A stretch of 64,000 bases of DNA from Beaufortia kweichowensis (taxonomy: Eukaryota > Chordata > Actinopteri > Cypriniformes > Gastromyzontidae): positions 14,950,501-15,014,500 of the forward strand of contig CM032800.1 in the NCBI GenBank assembly GCA_019155185.1. The letters are read 5' to 3'. Positions 28,081-42,109 of the stretch are shown piece by piece; positions within the stretch are counted from its first letter, which is position 1, and every line of letters starts with the position of its first letter. Position numbers and translations under genes: made by a program. The notes under the pieces are model-generated. The model saw only the letters and a list, made by a program, of their open reading frames with translations. It was not told the origin of the DNA and made no database searches.

Positions 28081-28674
28081 TTTTTGATATTTCTGTTTTC
28101 CCAAATGCACTAAATGATTCTTTAATGAATCTATCAAGGAACAAGAATTGAAAAGAAAATTCAGAATCTGAATCAGAATCATTGGTTTTCATTTACACAG
28201 AGATAAGATGAGAGAGTGATTACAGTATGAAAGAAGAAGCGGGAGGTCAGGGCAGCGACGGAGGTCAAGGTAACCATTTCTGGTTTGACTCTGTCACAGC
28301 AAACACACAATAGAGATGTGTCTAAAAGAGTCAGATGAAAAGAAATGAGAGAATATGAGCTGCACAAAGACGCACTGAATTAGTCCGGTCCTGCGGTCTA
28401 TGAGCTTATGTAAAACGCTTGTTACACTGGTCAATTTCCACACGCACAATGGCCAACTTTCCCCCTCGACGACTCTGACACGCTCTATCTGACTGTTTCT
28501 GCTTCTAAGAGGCTTAGAGGAAAAATTTAGGTGACCTTTAAATAATCAGACACGCTAGAGCAGAATATCTACCGTCCGAATGCACGGTAATTCAACAGAA
28601 TACATTTTCATTTGCTGAGTGAGAATTTCTGTCTAACCAGCATGTTAATCCAACTCACTTCTCCAAAAAAACCA

Positions 28675-28721
28675 AGATCTCTACTTTACATAATTCACAA
28701 AATTATGTAATTATGAGATCT
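28675..28721. repeat. Short inverted repeat
   Basis: AGATCTCTACTTTACATAAT pairs with ATTATGTAATTATGAGATCT, with about four mismatches over 21 bp per arm. Small and AT-rich, so possibly chance. Confidence 0.5.
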
Positions 28722-30195
28722 GAAAACCACCTCAACCAATCGGTCGTAAGATCAGAGTTTAGAGTAAAACACCAACACATGCACACATGCATGCGAGCAT
28801 TGCCCATCCTAAAAATCCCCATTAAATATATTTAATTCAAGCGAAAAAAGATTCACTGGATGGACAAACAAAAAGTTTTGTGTCCCTGAATATTTATGCT
28901 GCAGTTTTCATTGAGATTGCAGTCGCCCAGGGACGGCCTCAGGGAATCACACAAACGCCCAACAGGCCTGAATATAATAGACTAAACTGAACAGAATTGT
29001 GAAATGCATTTATTACAGCCACAACCACACAATTCCCAACTTCACCTAAGTGTATGTGCTTAGAAAGTGTTTTAGCACGCTAAGGGTGATGTTGTGTGTA
29101 GGGACTGGACTGTGAACGTTTGAGGGCTTAAAAGAACGCTGATGCAAGAATATGTAATAAAACGTCAAGTTTGTGATGTAACCTACGTAAAGATTTCACG
29201 TTTTGCCGATAGGGTAACCATGCGTCATTCCCTTCTTTCCTTAGTGTTACCATTTAAAACTACCATATTTATCAACCTTTTTATTCATAAATACATTAAA
29301 GAATATTTAACTTACTGTATATTTAAGAATATTTCATAAATATTCTTCTAAGTCTAAGAAGCACCAGGTACCTTTGTAGCCAATAAGGATATTGTTAGTG
29401 CATCATATACCAGAAATATGGATATCAATGACCTCGCATGGAAACGTTTTCTCTTGCTAATAAATACAAAGAGAAGAAATTACAGAGATTTAAGAAAACA
29501 CACTCCTAAAATCCTGTTATTAGCCTTTTTGTTTCCAATATTCAGTCTCCTGGCAAAAAGATTAGGCGATTTTAAAAGAACTGCATAATCTTCTTGAACA
29601 GCTTATCAAAACTTTAATGATTTGCTGATAAAGTGCACAAATGAAGGCGCTGGTAAAGAGGATCAGTCCTTCAGTACAGTCTAGTGATTAGAAGATGAGA
29701 GCGGAGAATGAAAAATCCCATGTCTCGACCCAGAGGAGAATCATGGGTAATCATCCACGAAACATTCAGCTCAACCAGAGCTCTCGCCGCTTTCAAATCC
29801 ATGTACTTTACTTATTAACTCATTCATACACGTGTTGCCGTATTTACTACAATATGCCATTCGTAAAAAACAACACATTCCGTAACACTTTCTTTTACAA
29901 AATCTGCCACACGAACAAACACACAGTCATGCCAGTTTTCGGGGCTGCGCGCTGTTTACATTTGCAAACACGAAAACAGCAAATGTCAGCGGATGACATT
30001 TGTCAAAGCAAAGCCAGATTGACCTGTGACCCGGCGACCTTACAATATAGAACGCACCGCTAATAGATGTAAGAGACAAAGCTTAACATCGCTCTCTGAA
30101 CGCGAGCCGTTCAGACACCTGTAAGAAAGAAATACATTTAAAGAGACACAGACAGCAGGGGTGTGTGTGTAAGGGGCAGATAAATGTCCTCTTAC

Positions 30196-30307
30196 CTTTG
30201 CTGTAAACCACACAGTTGTTTCTGTTGTCGTCTGAACCCTGCCAAGTCATATCCAGCAGCCACCTGGGACCAGCGTTCAGCACCAGCGGGACTGATGGTT
30301 TCGTCTT
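30196..30307 (-). CDS. zfpm2: zfpm2 (FOG2) internal coding exon, equivalent to human exon 5
   Basis: This 112-nt exon (37 codons plus one base) encodes KTKPSVPLVLNAGPRW, then LLDMTWQGSDDNRNN and CVVYSK. Human FOG2 has KTKAQVPMVLTAGPKW, LLDVTWQG and NNCIVYSKG, almost residue for residue. FOG1 lacks a close match here, which makes FOG2 the firm choice. It continues the PR-like domain of the N-terminal region; no zinc finger falls within the window. The acceptor is ACTTCCGCAG and the donor GTAAGA. The final G begins the conserved Gly codon that the next exon should complete before a segment resembling QLWC. That next exon was not found in the 30 kb that follow, so it probably lies beyond position 1. 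Confidence 0.96.
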
Positions 30308-32495
30308 CTGCGGAAGTGACAAACACACAAAAAAATGATTGGTTTATTTGGAGATGAAAAAGCAACAAGCTAATAAGCAAAGTAATACTGTGATCTTCAA
30401 CAGTGATGATATAGTTAAAAGTATTTAATTGAAAAGTATTACAATAAAGTACCGTAAAGTACTTTTTGTATGTTAGGGAAGTTAGGTGTACTGTATAGTC
30501 TCAAGATGACTTAAACATATTTAAAATGGGACAAAACAAGCATTTAAATAAGCTTAAAAAACTATCAAAATATTCATTAGTGTTTATTTATAAATGATAT
30601 ACATCTTTATGTCAAGCTCCAGGATATTCTTTAAAGTCCAAAATATTGAGATTCATACTCTACGTTGAAGCTCAGTTCATATATTTCTATTTCAGAAAAA
30701 AAATACATGAATAAACCATAAAAGCGAACCCTTTTATTTTCTGTTTGATAAGGAAAAGAGAATTCTGGGATATATTTGGAGAGGGCTAACACTAAAGTGC
30801 TGGTAGTTTCTACAGTTTAATGGTATGTTTTCTGTGTTCATATCAATAACCCCTCAACCGACCTGACCCTGCACTCCCGCGTCCTCTCATTTAACTCTGG
30901 AGAGTGTTGTATTATCAGCCCGAAAAAAATTTTCTGTGCCGATCCAGTTTCTCATCTCTCCGATTACAGCCTGATCTCAGGTGCCTGGGAATTGCGAAAA
31001 GAATGCGGATGGCTTTCGGCGGAGAGAAGGCGAGCGCTCAGCGCTGAACTTTGGCCACATTGTGCCTCCCTATCTCCGCCATCTCACTATTTCCTGGACG
31101 GGCTGGGAAGAATTTAAAGAATCGGTATCCATTTCAAAGGCCGAATGAGGTTACGTTTATAATGCTCCGGCAAATTATTCCGAATGTGTAACGTCATTTT
31201 TCTTTTTGGGCCGTGGGTCAAAACGTCACGCTTTGCGTTCTATCTGTAAGGTGAAAGCGGTAAGAAACTAAAATGCACTCGCACCCTTTTGTGGAGAAAA
31301 AGGGGCCGTTGCCCAACTGTTCTCTATATTTTTCAAATGGCTTTTTAAAGGCCAATGAAAGCCGCGAGAGCATATTCACCTCACTCGAGGCAGGATTGGT
31401 GGAGGGACAGCTGTTACAGTAGCCCATTACTGGCAGGCAAAATGTCTGTCTTTCTAGGCCATTAGACGTGACGCCCCAGGCACACCTTCATTAGAGCGCT
31501 GCAGAAATAGTTTAGCTAAGTGAAAATGAGCTGCAGTCACTCACGGAGAGCTCACGTGACATCATTTCCTGTCTGCATGTCTCCTGTGCACGTGGCATGT
31601 GCTGAGCTATCAGGATCTGTCCCTACAGCTGCAAGTAAATGAAACATTCCTTAAAGAAATACGTCAGAAACGCAACATTTTTGCGCAATAATCAGAAAAA
31701 GCAATTGACACGTTAAGGCGATCTCAAACTACAAAACTTGTTATTTTCTTAAAGGTTGATCTGACCTGCACCGCTGTGGCACAAAAGCTCAACGGCAAAA
31801 GCTTCCCACACCTGAATTGTCACGAATTGAGTGTCTTTCTCCACGCAGGCAGCTAGACAGAGAAGCCTCGGTCATTTAAGACGGCTCCCGTTTCACATCT
31901 CAAATTAGCCATACAATAACGTCTTATATCCAGACTGACCTGAGAATTTTACCGCTCCGTCAAAGAGCACCGGAGACGGTCTGATTGTTGCCACGACGAC
32001 TATCTAAAATGAGAATCGGATTAACCCTTTCTCTGATCCTCAGTGTCTGGAGTCATCTCTTATTCAGAAGCAAAGGTCTGCTGTTTCCCTTGTCTCTCCC
32101 TATCAAGGCCCAGACGCTTCACAGCTAAAGAAGCTAAGGATTGCCTTTAGGGATTTTTTCGAAACATTCGAAAGTTTATGAAAAGTGATACTTGAGTCTG
32201 GAATATCTAAAATTATGGTATTATTAAATTAATATTATTTACAGTACGTATTACAAAAGTTAGAACGAAGAGAAGAAAATTAACAGTAGCATGCTACACA
32301 ATGTTCCTGGATTTTAACTTTTTAAATAAAAATGAGTTCTGTTGTATACTTAAATTGTAGAAAGCAACACAAAAAAATAATATTTTTGAATTCCAATGGA
32401 ATTGAAACTGACAGTTTCAAACAGATGTTGATGGTTGATTTCAGACCTTAATCTGATGTTCTGTGTGTTAGTAACAGATCTAACTGTATTGGCTT

Positions 32496-32530
<35 letters not shown>
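32496..32530 (+). repeat. (TC)n microsatellite
   Basis: About 17 CT units, followed by GTGTAAG. Confidence 0.95.
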
Positions 32531-32535
<5 letters not shown>

Positions 32536-32699
32536 AGAGATACAGTGACCAAAACAGTGTAGTCAGCAAGCAAGTGATTACAAACCGATGTTCCAAATTC
32601 GCTATAAAATGAAAATCAATATTTCCGCACGTTGCTGCAACATAAAAGATAACCTTCATTGATTTTTCGCGACTTAGGTCTGTGTGATAACATCTAATA

Positions 32700-33140
32700 T
32701 AAATTTTCAGCTGGTCGGATTTGGATCAGAGCAGGGAAGCGGAGGCTGCCGATAAGTTCCTCGCTAACATTCCTCAGCATTGGATTTTCCTCCCTCTCTT
32801 CCCGTTCCGTTACTTTTCTCTCCCGCCCCCACCTCTCTCCGAGCCGCGGCTGTACTATTTATAATTGGTCGGGTACGAGCGAAAGCTTCTATCGGGAATC
32901 AGCTCTAATTTTTATTACAGAGCAGCTAAAGCCTGTTCCAGATAATTTGGAAATTTCAGGGGGGAATTGTGATGGAGCTGATGGCAGTGGTGCGAAGGCC
33001 TGCAGAATAGAGCTAACCTGTAATAGCCTGTGTGGCGCCGGCTGATTAAATGTTGCCGTAGATGAAAGACCCACCATCGCCGCAATAAATTAACCAATCA
33101 CACAAATCCCAAGTCGCCGCTAATCCGGCCTTGATACCCT
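32700..33140. promoter_or_regulatory. Candidate conserved non-coding block
   Basis: No repeat signature. It contains GCCGATAAGTTCC and CCAGATAATTTGG (GATA-type words), and CTAATTTTTATTACAG. It lies about 2.4 kb 5' of exon 5 in the gene. GATA sites would be interesting for a GATA-cofactor gene, but they occur often by chance. Confidence 0.25.
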
Positions 33141-33436
33141 GATCCTCTGATCAGCTCTAGGAGGTGAAGGGAAGAAAGTGGCTGGTGACACTGTCAGGCA
33201 ACCTGACTCCGGGCCTGCGTGTAAACAACGGGCTAATGATAGCACCACTGACCGCTGCCGTGCTCGAACCCACATCACGGCTCGAGGGGACGTCGGGGAT
33301 CTGTCTGCAAGATGATGAGAAAATGACCTTGGTTCATTTTTTCATAGTATGTCATACTATTTTTTCTTATTAATTATTGCAGTTTTATTATCAGATTATT
33401 TGTTATTATATAAAGAAACAAAAAGTGTCTTGCATG

Positions 33437-33679
33437 TACATCCCCGCTCAAAAGTTTGGGATCAGTAAGACTTGTAATTTATTTTAAAGAAGTCTCTTAC
33501 GCTCATCAAGGCTGCATTTATTTGATCAAAAATACAGAAAAAAAATATTACAATATAAAATAATGGTTTTTATTTTGCAATATTCCTGTTTTTTGATCAA
33601 ATACATACAGCCTTGATGAGACCTTTTTAAAAAACATTACAAGTCTTACTGATCCCAAACTTTTGAGCGATGGTGTATA
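33437..33679. mobile_element. Fold-back element (two inverted copies of a MITE end)
   Basis: The left arm contains GCTCAAAAGTTTGGGATCAG then TAAGACTTGTAAT; the right arm is its inverse, CTGATCCCAAACTTTTGAGC. The pairing continues inward for about 110 bp each side, including ATCAAGGCTG and TTTGATCAAAAA. In cyprinids, AAAAGTTTGGGGTCAGTAAG-type ends belong to longer elements with different left and right interiors. Here both arms resemble the same end, so it is a fold-back derivative. Confidence 0.82.
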
Positions 33680-36600
33680 ATGTTTAAAAATGACATAAAA
33701 TGTGGCTGTTATAAAAAGATTAGATTGTTATGTACAGTATATTGTAATATAAACCCTGTCTGTGAAAACCAGGCTAAAATCAAAACAAAACATACTTTTA
33801 ATCTCTTTCTGTTTACTGTGTGTCTAGTCACAACACACAACCTTACTGCATTCCCAGCATATTCTCATTGAGTATATGAATATATAAATGCAATATGTCA
33901 GAATGACACAGGGATGTACAGGTTGAAGGCAAAGGTGCAGGCTGAAGGTGAGGATAACAGCACCAGACCTGCTCTAAGACTCTGTTTACAACCTAACGCA
34001 CCCTCGATACGGCAACTTCAATTAGTTGTTCGCCATGATGAAACAAATTGCATGTGGTCAACTGGAAATTTCATTAAGGCAGATTTTCCAGCAGCCCTCC
34101 CTATCTCTGCATATTAATATTTCCTCGGCCATGCCGGACGGGTGACTTACGAGGGACGTTTTTTCCACGTGGTAAACGTCCAAATCTCCTTCACACGCAT
34201 CCACATGCAATTAAGGAGACTCTAAAAATAAACCCTGATGTTTCTCCTTTTTATGTGCTGTTTGATAAACTAACTAAAGCACTGCGTTTTGAAAATCACT
34301 ATCTATCCCAGAAAATATATTCCCGTGTCTGTCACGCGCTCCAGCCTCCTCTTTTAAACGGCAGCGGTTTCATCGCCCCTAAATGAAAAGATACCTCCCT
34401 CCTCGCTGCCGTTTTCCTTTTTGCTTTTTTTTTTAGAGCGAGCATCTGCTATTGGGAAGCTAAATAACGGAAATATGCAAAAAGAGAAATTGCACGCTAA
34501 TTCCCTTTGGAGATAGATCTTGGCGCCTGCCCTGTCATAAATCAGAGAATTTCGATATGAAATGAGGCAAGCTGCTCTAATCATTTCTGCATTTCAAATT
34601 GGATCACTGGCTCAATCGCTTGGCTTTTAAACTGCTTGCCTAAGAGCAAATGTGAGGTGGGAGATAATGGGGAGAAATCTCAGCCCGCGTGCCGTAGTTA
34701 GTTTACTGCTTGAGTGCAAAAGAATGCTTTCAGCCGCCCGCCCGCCCCCCCTCATCTCCCTTCTGCGGCTTTTTCTTTTCAACTTTGTTAAATTGACTTT
34801 TTCGTTTGAAATCGATTAAATTGAGAATCGCTGCGGCTCTACCAATCTTTTAAGGAACACCCATTGAGGTTCGCTCGGGCCTATCGTTTAGCAGTGTTCA
34901 CGTTGCTATAGGAACCGTGCATATTTATTTAAAATCACCACAGCTAAAAACTGACTTTGTGCTGATTTAATCGCAGTCTCTTTCTTAGCAGGAAAGATGT
35001 CCTATTTACTCCCCAAACAAGGCCTGAAAAAAACACGAATTGAGATTAACATGGATTTGAATCTAGATTACAACCAAACATCGTGTAGCACCGCGATGAC
35101 ATTGTTACCATGGCAAATAAACAGGAAACACAACATGAATGTGCTGCTGTCATTTCTTATTTTTCTGGACAACATCTCATCCGATTTTCTGTCGTCATTT
35201 CAACCCTAAAATGCTGTAAATGTGAACAGAGCTGATGAATTAAAAGAGGAGGGGTGAATGCCAGACAGCGTCTCGTACTGTATCTGACAAATATTTTCTT
35301 TTCTATATGATTTTAAGTGTCAGGCATAGAAAGGATTCAGCTGTATGTCGTCTGGTTTAATGAGCACTTAGCCTCCAGGATAGAAGCACCTTCTGTCTGT
35401 TTCTCCTCTAGGGTTAGATCATACAGTCAGACGGCTGGTGGAGGCTTCATTAACATGTGGACACTGTGATTTGAAATGAAAATCTACTGAATTTAAAGGA
35501 AAACATTCTATCATGATTTCCTCAACTATTTCTTTAATGTGATCAACATATTCAGCAGTGAGCAACTGCCATTGTGAATACACAGTAATACTGTAAATGC
35601 AATTACAACAAACAAAAACGACCAGAACAAATTCAAGCAAACAAAGGGTACAGTACTAGATCGCCTTCTCCGTGTGAAGTTAAATGCGTACAGTATTATG
35701 TGCAGAGGACACGGGAGCTCTGAATTCATAATGTTTGCTTTGCATTGTAATAATGTCTAGAAGGCAGAGCTACATGCCCCGCTCTTGTGTTCAGATTGGG
35801 CTTGCGAAATGGCGTACCTTCCCCATAGATCTGCCTATTTCAATTTAAATTTCCACTTCGAGTCCAATTGCCGGCTTCTTTGATCTTTGCATGCAACTCC
35901 TACAGCAAGAAGCAGCTATTGGGTCACATAACAAGGTGTTCTCTGTACGCCCCGCACACCTGTACAGATATCTGCGTGACCGCAGGCTGGAGAGGCAGGT
36001 GGCATCTGCTGGCCAACCAACTGCACCAATCTGGCAGGAAAAAGAGTCAAATATGCACAAGCGGTGGCAGTCATGCATTGCGTACGTTCCTTTCATTGTT
36101 AGATGCGATCTGTGAAAGCAATCAAATATACATTATTATATGAGAATCAGAAACTAGCAGAAACAAAGAAATTGTTTTCTCTGGGCTGTACAGAGGTAGA
36201 AAACCCTTTACAAAGCACAAAGTAAACCTATTCTTAACCACAGGTAAATAAATAAGAGTAAACTTATCCCGTCCAAGTGCATTAGCCCTGACTCTCTTAT
36301 CACAGTCTGCGCACACCGGCCGTTACGAAAGCAGTTTTGCAGGGCTGCTTATGCTCTTTGTTACCCAATTAGTTTACTGACGACCCCGTGGTCTAATTTT
36401 CCTGTTTTGACAGGCTCGTCTAATGTGCTAGACCACCGGGCCAGACGGCCAGACGCTGTCCAGACTTCTACAGCCTCCATCAAACGTTTCTATCTCACAA
36501 AAGGCTTCTGTGATAACGCACCAGATGACCGCTGCAAAAAATCTGCGATTTTCACACTGAATACTTTCATTTAGTGCTGCTCTACCATCTGGACTCGTCT

Positions 36601-37649
36601 GATGAGCGTTTGTGTGACAAAAGAGGAAAGAAGAGGGTCTGTAGATGTCAGAAACACGTAAACCTCGGTGATGGCCTATTGCCTGAAAGGAAGTGAGCTC
36701 GAGTGAGATTCGAGAATGGAGTCGGAGACTTGGGGTGCCAAATTTTACGTAGGAGGAATCACAAATTTAAACAGAAGCGGTTTGGGTAAATCACTCTTTA
36801 CCGACTTGGCTCGAAGCTCAAAACTAGACAATATATCACACGTTTATTTATTTGAAAGACAATTTTAGAATGGATTGCCAAGACTGGCTCAGTGCACACT
36901 TCAAAATACACGCATGTACGTGAAAGTACGGCCAACGTCTCCTGGATTTCACCACCAATTAGCCATCTCCACTTCACACAGAGGAATGTTTGAATTCCAA
37001 CAGGGGAATCAAGATTGCAAGTGAAAACTATTGCGGATTTTCTCGGCTACTTTTCAAGGAAGTTGTTTCAACGTCCCACAAGTCGAGTCTTGACAGTGAC
37101 AGATGGTAAAGCAGCTGGCATCTCTCAAACTCTTCTCCCTTGTGCTTGTTTTCCCCTTCAGTGTTTGCCGTGGATTCTGCCGTGGCGTATTCCAACACCT
37201 TTGGCAAGACGCGGCGCAAACCAAGAGAGACAACGCTGTGGACAAACTTATGTTGTTTCTTGCTAATTCGGATTTGATTCAGGTTATGCAAAGTATCAAA
37301 CTTCAAGGCGGGCGTAACTTTTTACTTCATGAAGAAAAAGCCCAAACTCTTCTGAATTTGTTCCAAATATTATTTCTGGTCATTTTATTTGTAACAACTG
37401 TTGAATCTAGAAACTTTGATCACAGGATATGGCCTCAGAATAGCACAGTGAACTTAATGCATTTACAGTCTCAAGTTAGGGGTTATGCATTTCAAAAAAG
37501 GACACAAGAATAAAAGGTTATGGCTTGTTGTCAAACGGAACCAAACCAGAAACCTTTTAAATACAAATCCTGTAACTTTAACGCTATAACACCACTGTCT
37601 ACATTGCTAGAAACGGCTTATATCTGAAGGTCATTGTTTAACCAACTTC

Positions 37650-37790
37650 AATGGAAAAACCACGCACTTGCAAGGCAATGTCATAGAAGAACCATTTTCT
37701 GTAGTCAAAGGTTCTTAAAAGAGCCACTTCTTTCTTACTTTTGTATAGTCTATAGACCCTTCTTCTACTACAAAGAACCATTTATAAAAA
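37650..37790 (+). mobile_element. Partial copy of the AAAGAACC MITE-like repeat
   Basis: Shows GCAATGTCATAGAAGAACC, CAAAGGTTCTTAAAAGAGCC, TTTCTTACTTTTGTATAGTC and CTACTACAAAGAACC, the middle of the same family as 24851-25060, with both ends worn away. Confidence 0.6.
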
Positions 37791-40451
37791 TGTGATACCA
37801 AGCTTTATGCCGTTAAAAAGACACCAGGTGATCAATGAACAATTTAAAATAATCACAATAAATCATTTTTCTGCTTAGTAATATAATTGATAAGCCATTA
37901 ATGATATGCTTATGGTCAGCAAGTGACACTGCAACTTAAACTATTAATATAGATGCTAACTAATGTTTATAAAGTGTGTATAATGTCTAGCTTTTATCAT
38001 CTATTTTTAAATGAAAAATTGATATAAAATGGAAAGTTTTTATTCTAAATTCTGATTGGATGATCCACATTTTAAGACCGCTGTAGGATGCAGGTAAACT
38101 CAGCGCAGCCTGTATTAGTTGTTATGTTGCTTAAAAATTGCAAATAGTTTACAGTTAGTTGCATACTTCCCAATGTGCTTTAAACACTTCCCAAGTAGCT
38201 TGAGCTAAAATGAAATAAAGAAATATCCAGTTTGTTGCACACCAACTACATGAAAAGATCTCTTGTCAAATGCCATCTATGTGGATGTATCATTCACAAA
38301 GTTGACACCATAAATTGTGACGCAGTGTTTAATGGTATCTTCACCCTGATTGTGCTAAACTATGTAGCCATCACTTCAGTCACAATGTGGCGGCTGCTTA
38401 TCGCTTGGCTTCCGTATCTGTTTGCCTGTTTGGGACATGCAGTGATGAAGAGGAGAGGGGAAATGTCAGGTTCACTTGTAGATCAAGTCAAGCATGTATT
38501 ATCTCAGCTCTAGTCATCTGTAGCCACGGCAGCCATCGGCGCTGTGAGGAAAGACACACACCCCGTGTTTCCTGTCACAGAGCTGAGGACGGACTGAGAT
38601 GATTCTTCAGAGAGAGAAAAAGAGAGAGCTGAAGAATAAATCTCAAAACACTCCGACCCCATGAGGTCACAACCTCGGGTCCCCGAAGCCTTTCAGACAC
38701 TTTGTCCTGCTGGGCATTAGAATAGTTTTATTAAAGGGGGGGTGAGATCAGAAAATGACCTTTGAAGGTTTCGTGAGAATTCAAACTATCATTGGTCATG
38801 AAATTCTTTGCACCCATTTTTGCATTTTTGTGAGGAAAAAGCTGCACAATGATGGAGAATTCGATTCAATTTTAACTAATTTTGTATTTTTATAATTTTG
38901 AAACGCGTCAAATATGTACGAATTCCTGTAAAATTGTGTTGTTTCTATTTCTACCCACCATTTTAATGCAATTCACTAAATACTAAATCATTACAGACAT
39001 CACAAAATCCTAGTGCGTCTTATTAATTAATAAGGAGTTCAAATTTCATAACAAATGCAGAAACTCAACATCCTCATCCAGAAAAAGAAGCTACATTATT
39101 TGATTTTCTGAGCTTGATATGAGTTTATTATCCCTGCAAATTAAAATACCAGGAGCTCACTGAAGCCCACTGTGCCCAATTCACATCTAATCAATAGTAT
39201 TTAGGCATGCGCTTTCACATGGAACAAATCATTGTTTGTCAATTTAATATTTCATTAGCCATGAAAGACTCATTTACACCTTCATTCATTCAAAGGGTTT
39301 TTCAGCTTTATCCTTCATTGTTATAAACCAAACAGCTATGGAGAATGTCAGAGAGAGCATGTATGGCACGGTATGCTGGTGCCCTAAAACCCTGTAGCTG
39401 AACATGTCATTCATAAAGTTACTAAATAAAACAATTAAATGTAGAGCCCCTCTGTCTTTATATAAGAATGTAGTAACTGATTTGTTTATTTTTCAGCTAA
39501 ATCTAATAAATGTATGTAATTTTTGTACAAAACTTCAGTGCAACAATGCACAATAAGAAAAGCACTACAGAACAAAAATCCATTAAAATAAACATGAAAC
39601 AATAACAGTAAAAAGCAGTATTATTTTAAAAAAAGTTTTTTAATAACTTCTGCCTCTGACACAGTTTTCCTTTTTAGTTCCTCACGAATCCCAAACCCTT
39701 CTTCTTCTACCACCTGTCACATACAGACAATATACACAAATATCAACTCCTCATAAATAACATTAAGTCCTCACTGTACCCATCGGTGTAACTAACACTC
39801 GTACTAACTATAGGGTTATGTATCTGTATTCAAATTATTGTCATTAATTATATCTAATAATGTGTGGCCTTGACTTTTAGACACTATTAGAAACACTCTA
39901 GAACATCCCAGCAACCTTATAGCAACGCTCTGGCAACCACCGTAAGACTGCAGTGCTGAGTTTAGGATGGGCAAACACCGCCCACACTTCAAAAATCTAG
40001 TTTTGTGTGTCTTTCCTGTCCTGACGCTGAGCCAGGCGCTAAAAGCCGAGCCGTTCTCATTACAGCAGTCAGAAGCATCGCTGGTCTCATGACTGGGTAA
40101 AGCCCAGCTAAGTAATTGATGCATGCAATCACAAATTGGTTCCCCGCCTAAACTTTGGGCCTATTATTTTATTAGATAAAGTCACCATTCTGGGTGCCAA
40201 AATCATTTGGGTGTCCAACGAGGAATTAAAATCCTGTTAAAGCCCACTAGCAGGCAACGTTACAAACAACAGGAGAGATTTTCTGCCTGATAAATATAGC
40301 CTGTGATAAAAGCCACATCTATACCTATACACTGTGCCAAATATACTGATGTGAGTTTGACTCGATTATGAGAAAATAAACCCTGTTTGCATTTATAATT
40401 AGATGTAAGTGTAAATAATTGGATATGCATGTGCCAATATTAGGATGATGT

Positions 40452-40455
<4 letters not shown>

Positions 40456-40495
<40 letters not shown>
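40456..40495 (+). repeat. (GT)n microsatellite
   Basis: About 20 GT units, ending GCGTGCG. It is transcribed as CA repeats in the zfpm2 pre-mRNA. Confidence 0.97.
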
Positions 40496-40499
<4 letters not shown>

Positions 40500-41204
40500 C
40501 GTTCCACTCTCAAGTCCCACCGATTCGTCTTTCTAACCATGTTGAATCCTCTTTTCTTATCAGAGCTGCGCAGGCCTGCATCAGACTGCTTCTTGCTATG
40601 ACAGAGGCTACAACAATAGGCATGCGATACCGCTGCTTAGCGCTGCGTTTCGGAGGGGAAACCTGCCACAGGCACAGATTACCAACACACACACATCCAC
40701 TCTCTCTCTTTCAAACACATGCACACACTTCCACAGAATAGATTGCAGCCTCCAAAACAAAACATTTTTCCAAAGGCCCGGCTCTTGATTAATGAAGTAA
40801 TGACAAGAAGAAAAATATAATTTTGGTGCAGGAAAACAATCCACTGCCACTTGTTTAAGTTGGGAATGGGAACTGTAAACCTATGAGAAAAGCAGACCGC
40901 TTTGAGGTGACACACCTATTCTTCAATTCTCATTTACTGGAGACATTGGACTTTACTGGAGGTATCAACTTTGTCTCCCATCATTTCCTGCTAAAAATAA
41001 TACACAATGTGACAATTGTTGACAGCAAATTATAAAGGCTTTCACAAACCAGGAACATTTAATTTATCTTCAAAGTTTCTTTTAATCTGATAACTGTCAC
41101 AGCAGAAATTAAGTATACATACGAAAATGCTGAAAATCTAAACTACTAAATGAACATTTGTCTAATATTTCATCTTCAGTCTTCTATGGAAATCAATTTT
41201 TTGT

Positions 41205-41300
41205 TTGTCATGATTAATTTAAATTCAACTGTGAAATATTAGTACATAGGGAAATAACATAGGTGTTTCTTCTGAGGAACAGTGACAGTTAACGTTTGTC
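41205..41300 (+). repeat. Dispersed repeat family D, copy 1
   Basis: Shares TGAAATATTA, AGGGAAATAACATAGGTGTT, TCTTCTGAGGAACAGTGACA and GTTAAC with 45893-45990, about 80% alike over roughly 95 bp by eye. Confidence 0.6.
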
Positions 41301-41561
41301 ATATAAGAATGTCATCTAGTCATTTGTCACACCTTTTATGGGGACTTCAATTAGGGAAAAGAATTTAGGAATGAAAAATGGAGAATAATTAATTAAATAA
41401 TTAATTATTTCTTTAATAATTATTAATATAATTATTAATTATTAATATTTTTATTTCTTTAAAATCTCACAGAAGTTTTTCCATAAACAAAAGTTTATAA
41501 GTCAGGTTTTAACAATTTATTTGTAATGTTTTAAGTTCCCACACTCTCGGCCATTCTTACA

Positions 41562-41628
41562 CAATTTACATTTACATTTAGGCATTTAGCTGATGCTTTT
41601 ATCCAGAGTGACTTACAAACATTAGGAG
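41562..41628 (-). repeat. SINE/L2 tail fragment
   Basis: The reverse complement contains GTTTGTAAGTCACTCTGGAT, AAAAGCATCAGCTAAATGCC and TAAATGTAAATG, the common teleost L2/SINE 3' tail. No head is present. Confidence 0.75.
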
Positions 41629-42109
41629 ACTATTAAAAATTATTCCGCAGAATTTTCCGAAAATGTACCTCAGGAAAAAGTCTGAGGAAAAATCCTCAGT
41701 GAAACTGAGGATTAAATAGAAACTTTTCCTTTAGTCTCCTGCATCTCTACCATTTCTCCTAGACTAAAACGACCCAGAAATCTCCACTACAGCCTGCTTA
41801 CAAACACGTAGTATCCTGCGATTTTATGCTTAAAATAGAGATGGCGACAAAAAGCGAAAGTTACTTTCATATAAAATAAAGGACACATTTTGGAAATTAT
41901 TTAAAACTGATAACGTTTCTGTTATTCATCCATGCCATATCATTCACAACTGACCATTGGTCAAGTGTGGCCAGATAATGTAAGATTTATAGTTAAAGTT
42001 TTCTGCCTGCCTATTAATCACAGTCTGTTTAATTACCGCATTGTCCATTCATTAGATGAATATTGAACGGAAAGCCATACTTAACAAACCTCCCATCCTG
42101 GAAGGTTCC

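Noticed and set aside
32700..33140. GATA-word autoregulation of zfpm2
   Set aside because: The GATA words are real but this motif occurs by chance many times in 64 kb; kept only as a low-confidence candidate block, not as a claimed autoregulatory site.
37103..37513. 136-codon open frame on the plus strand
   Set aside because: No recognisable domain, no splice or promoter context, and the hydrophobic stretches follow from T-rich intron sequence; it is antisense to zfpm2 and within the length expected by chance in 64 kb.
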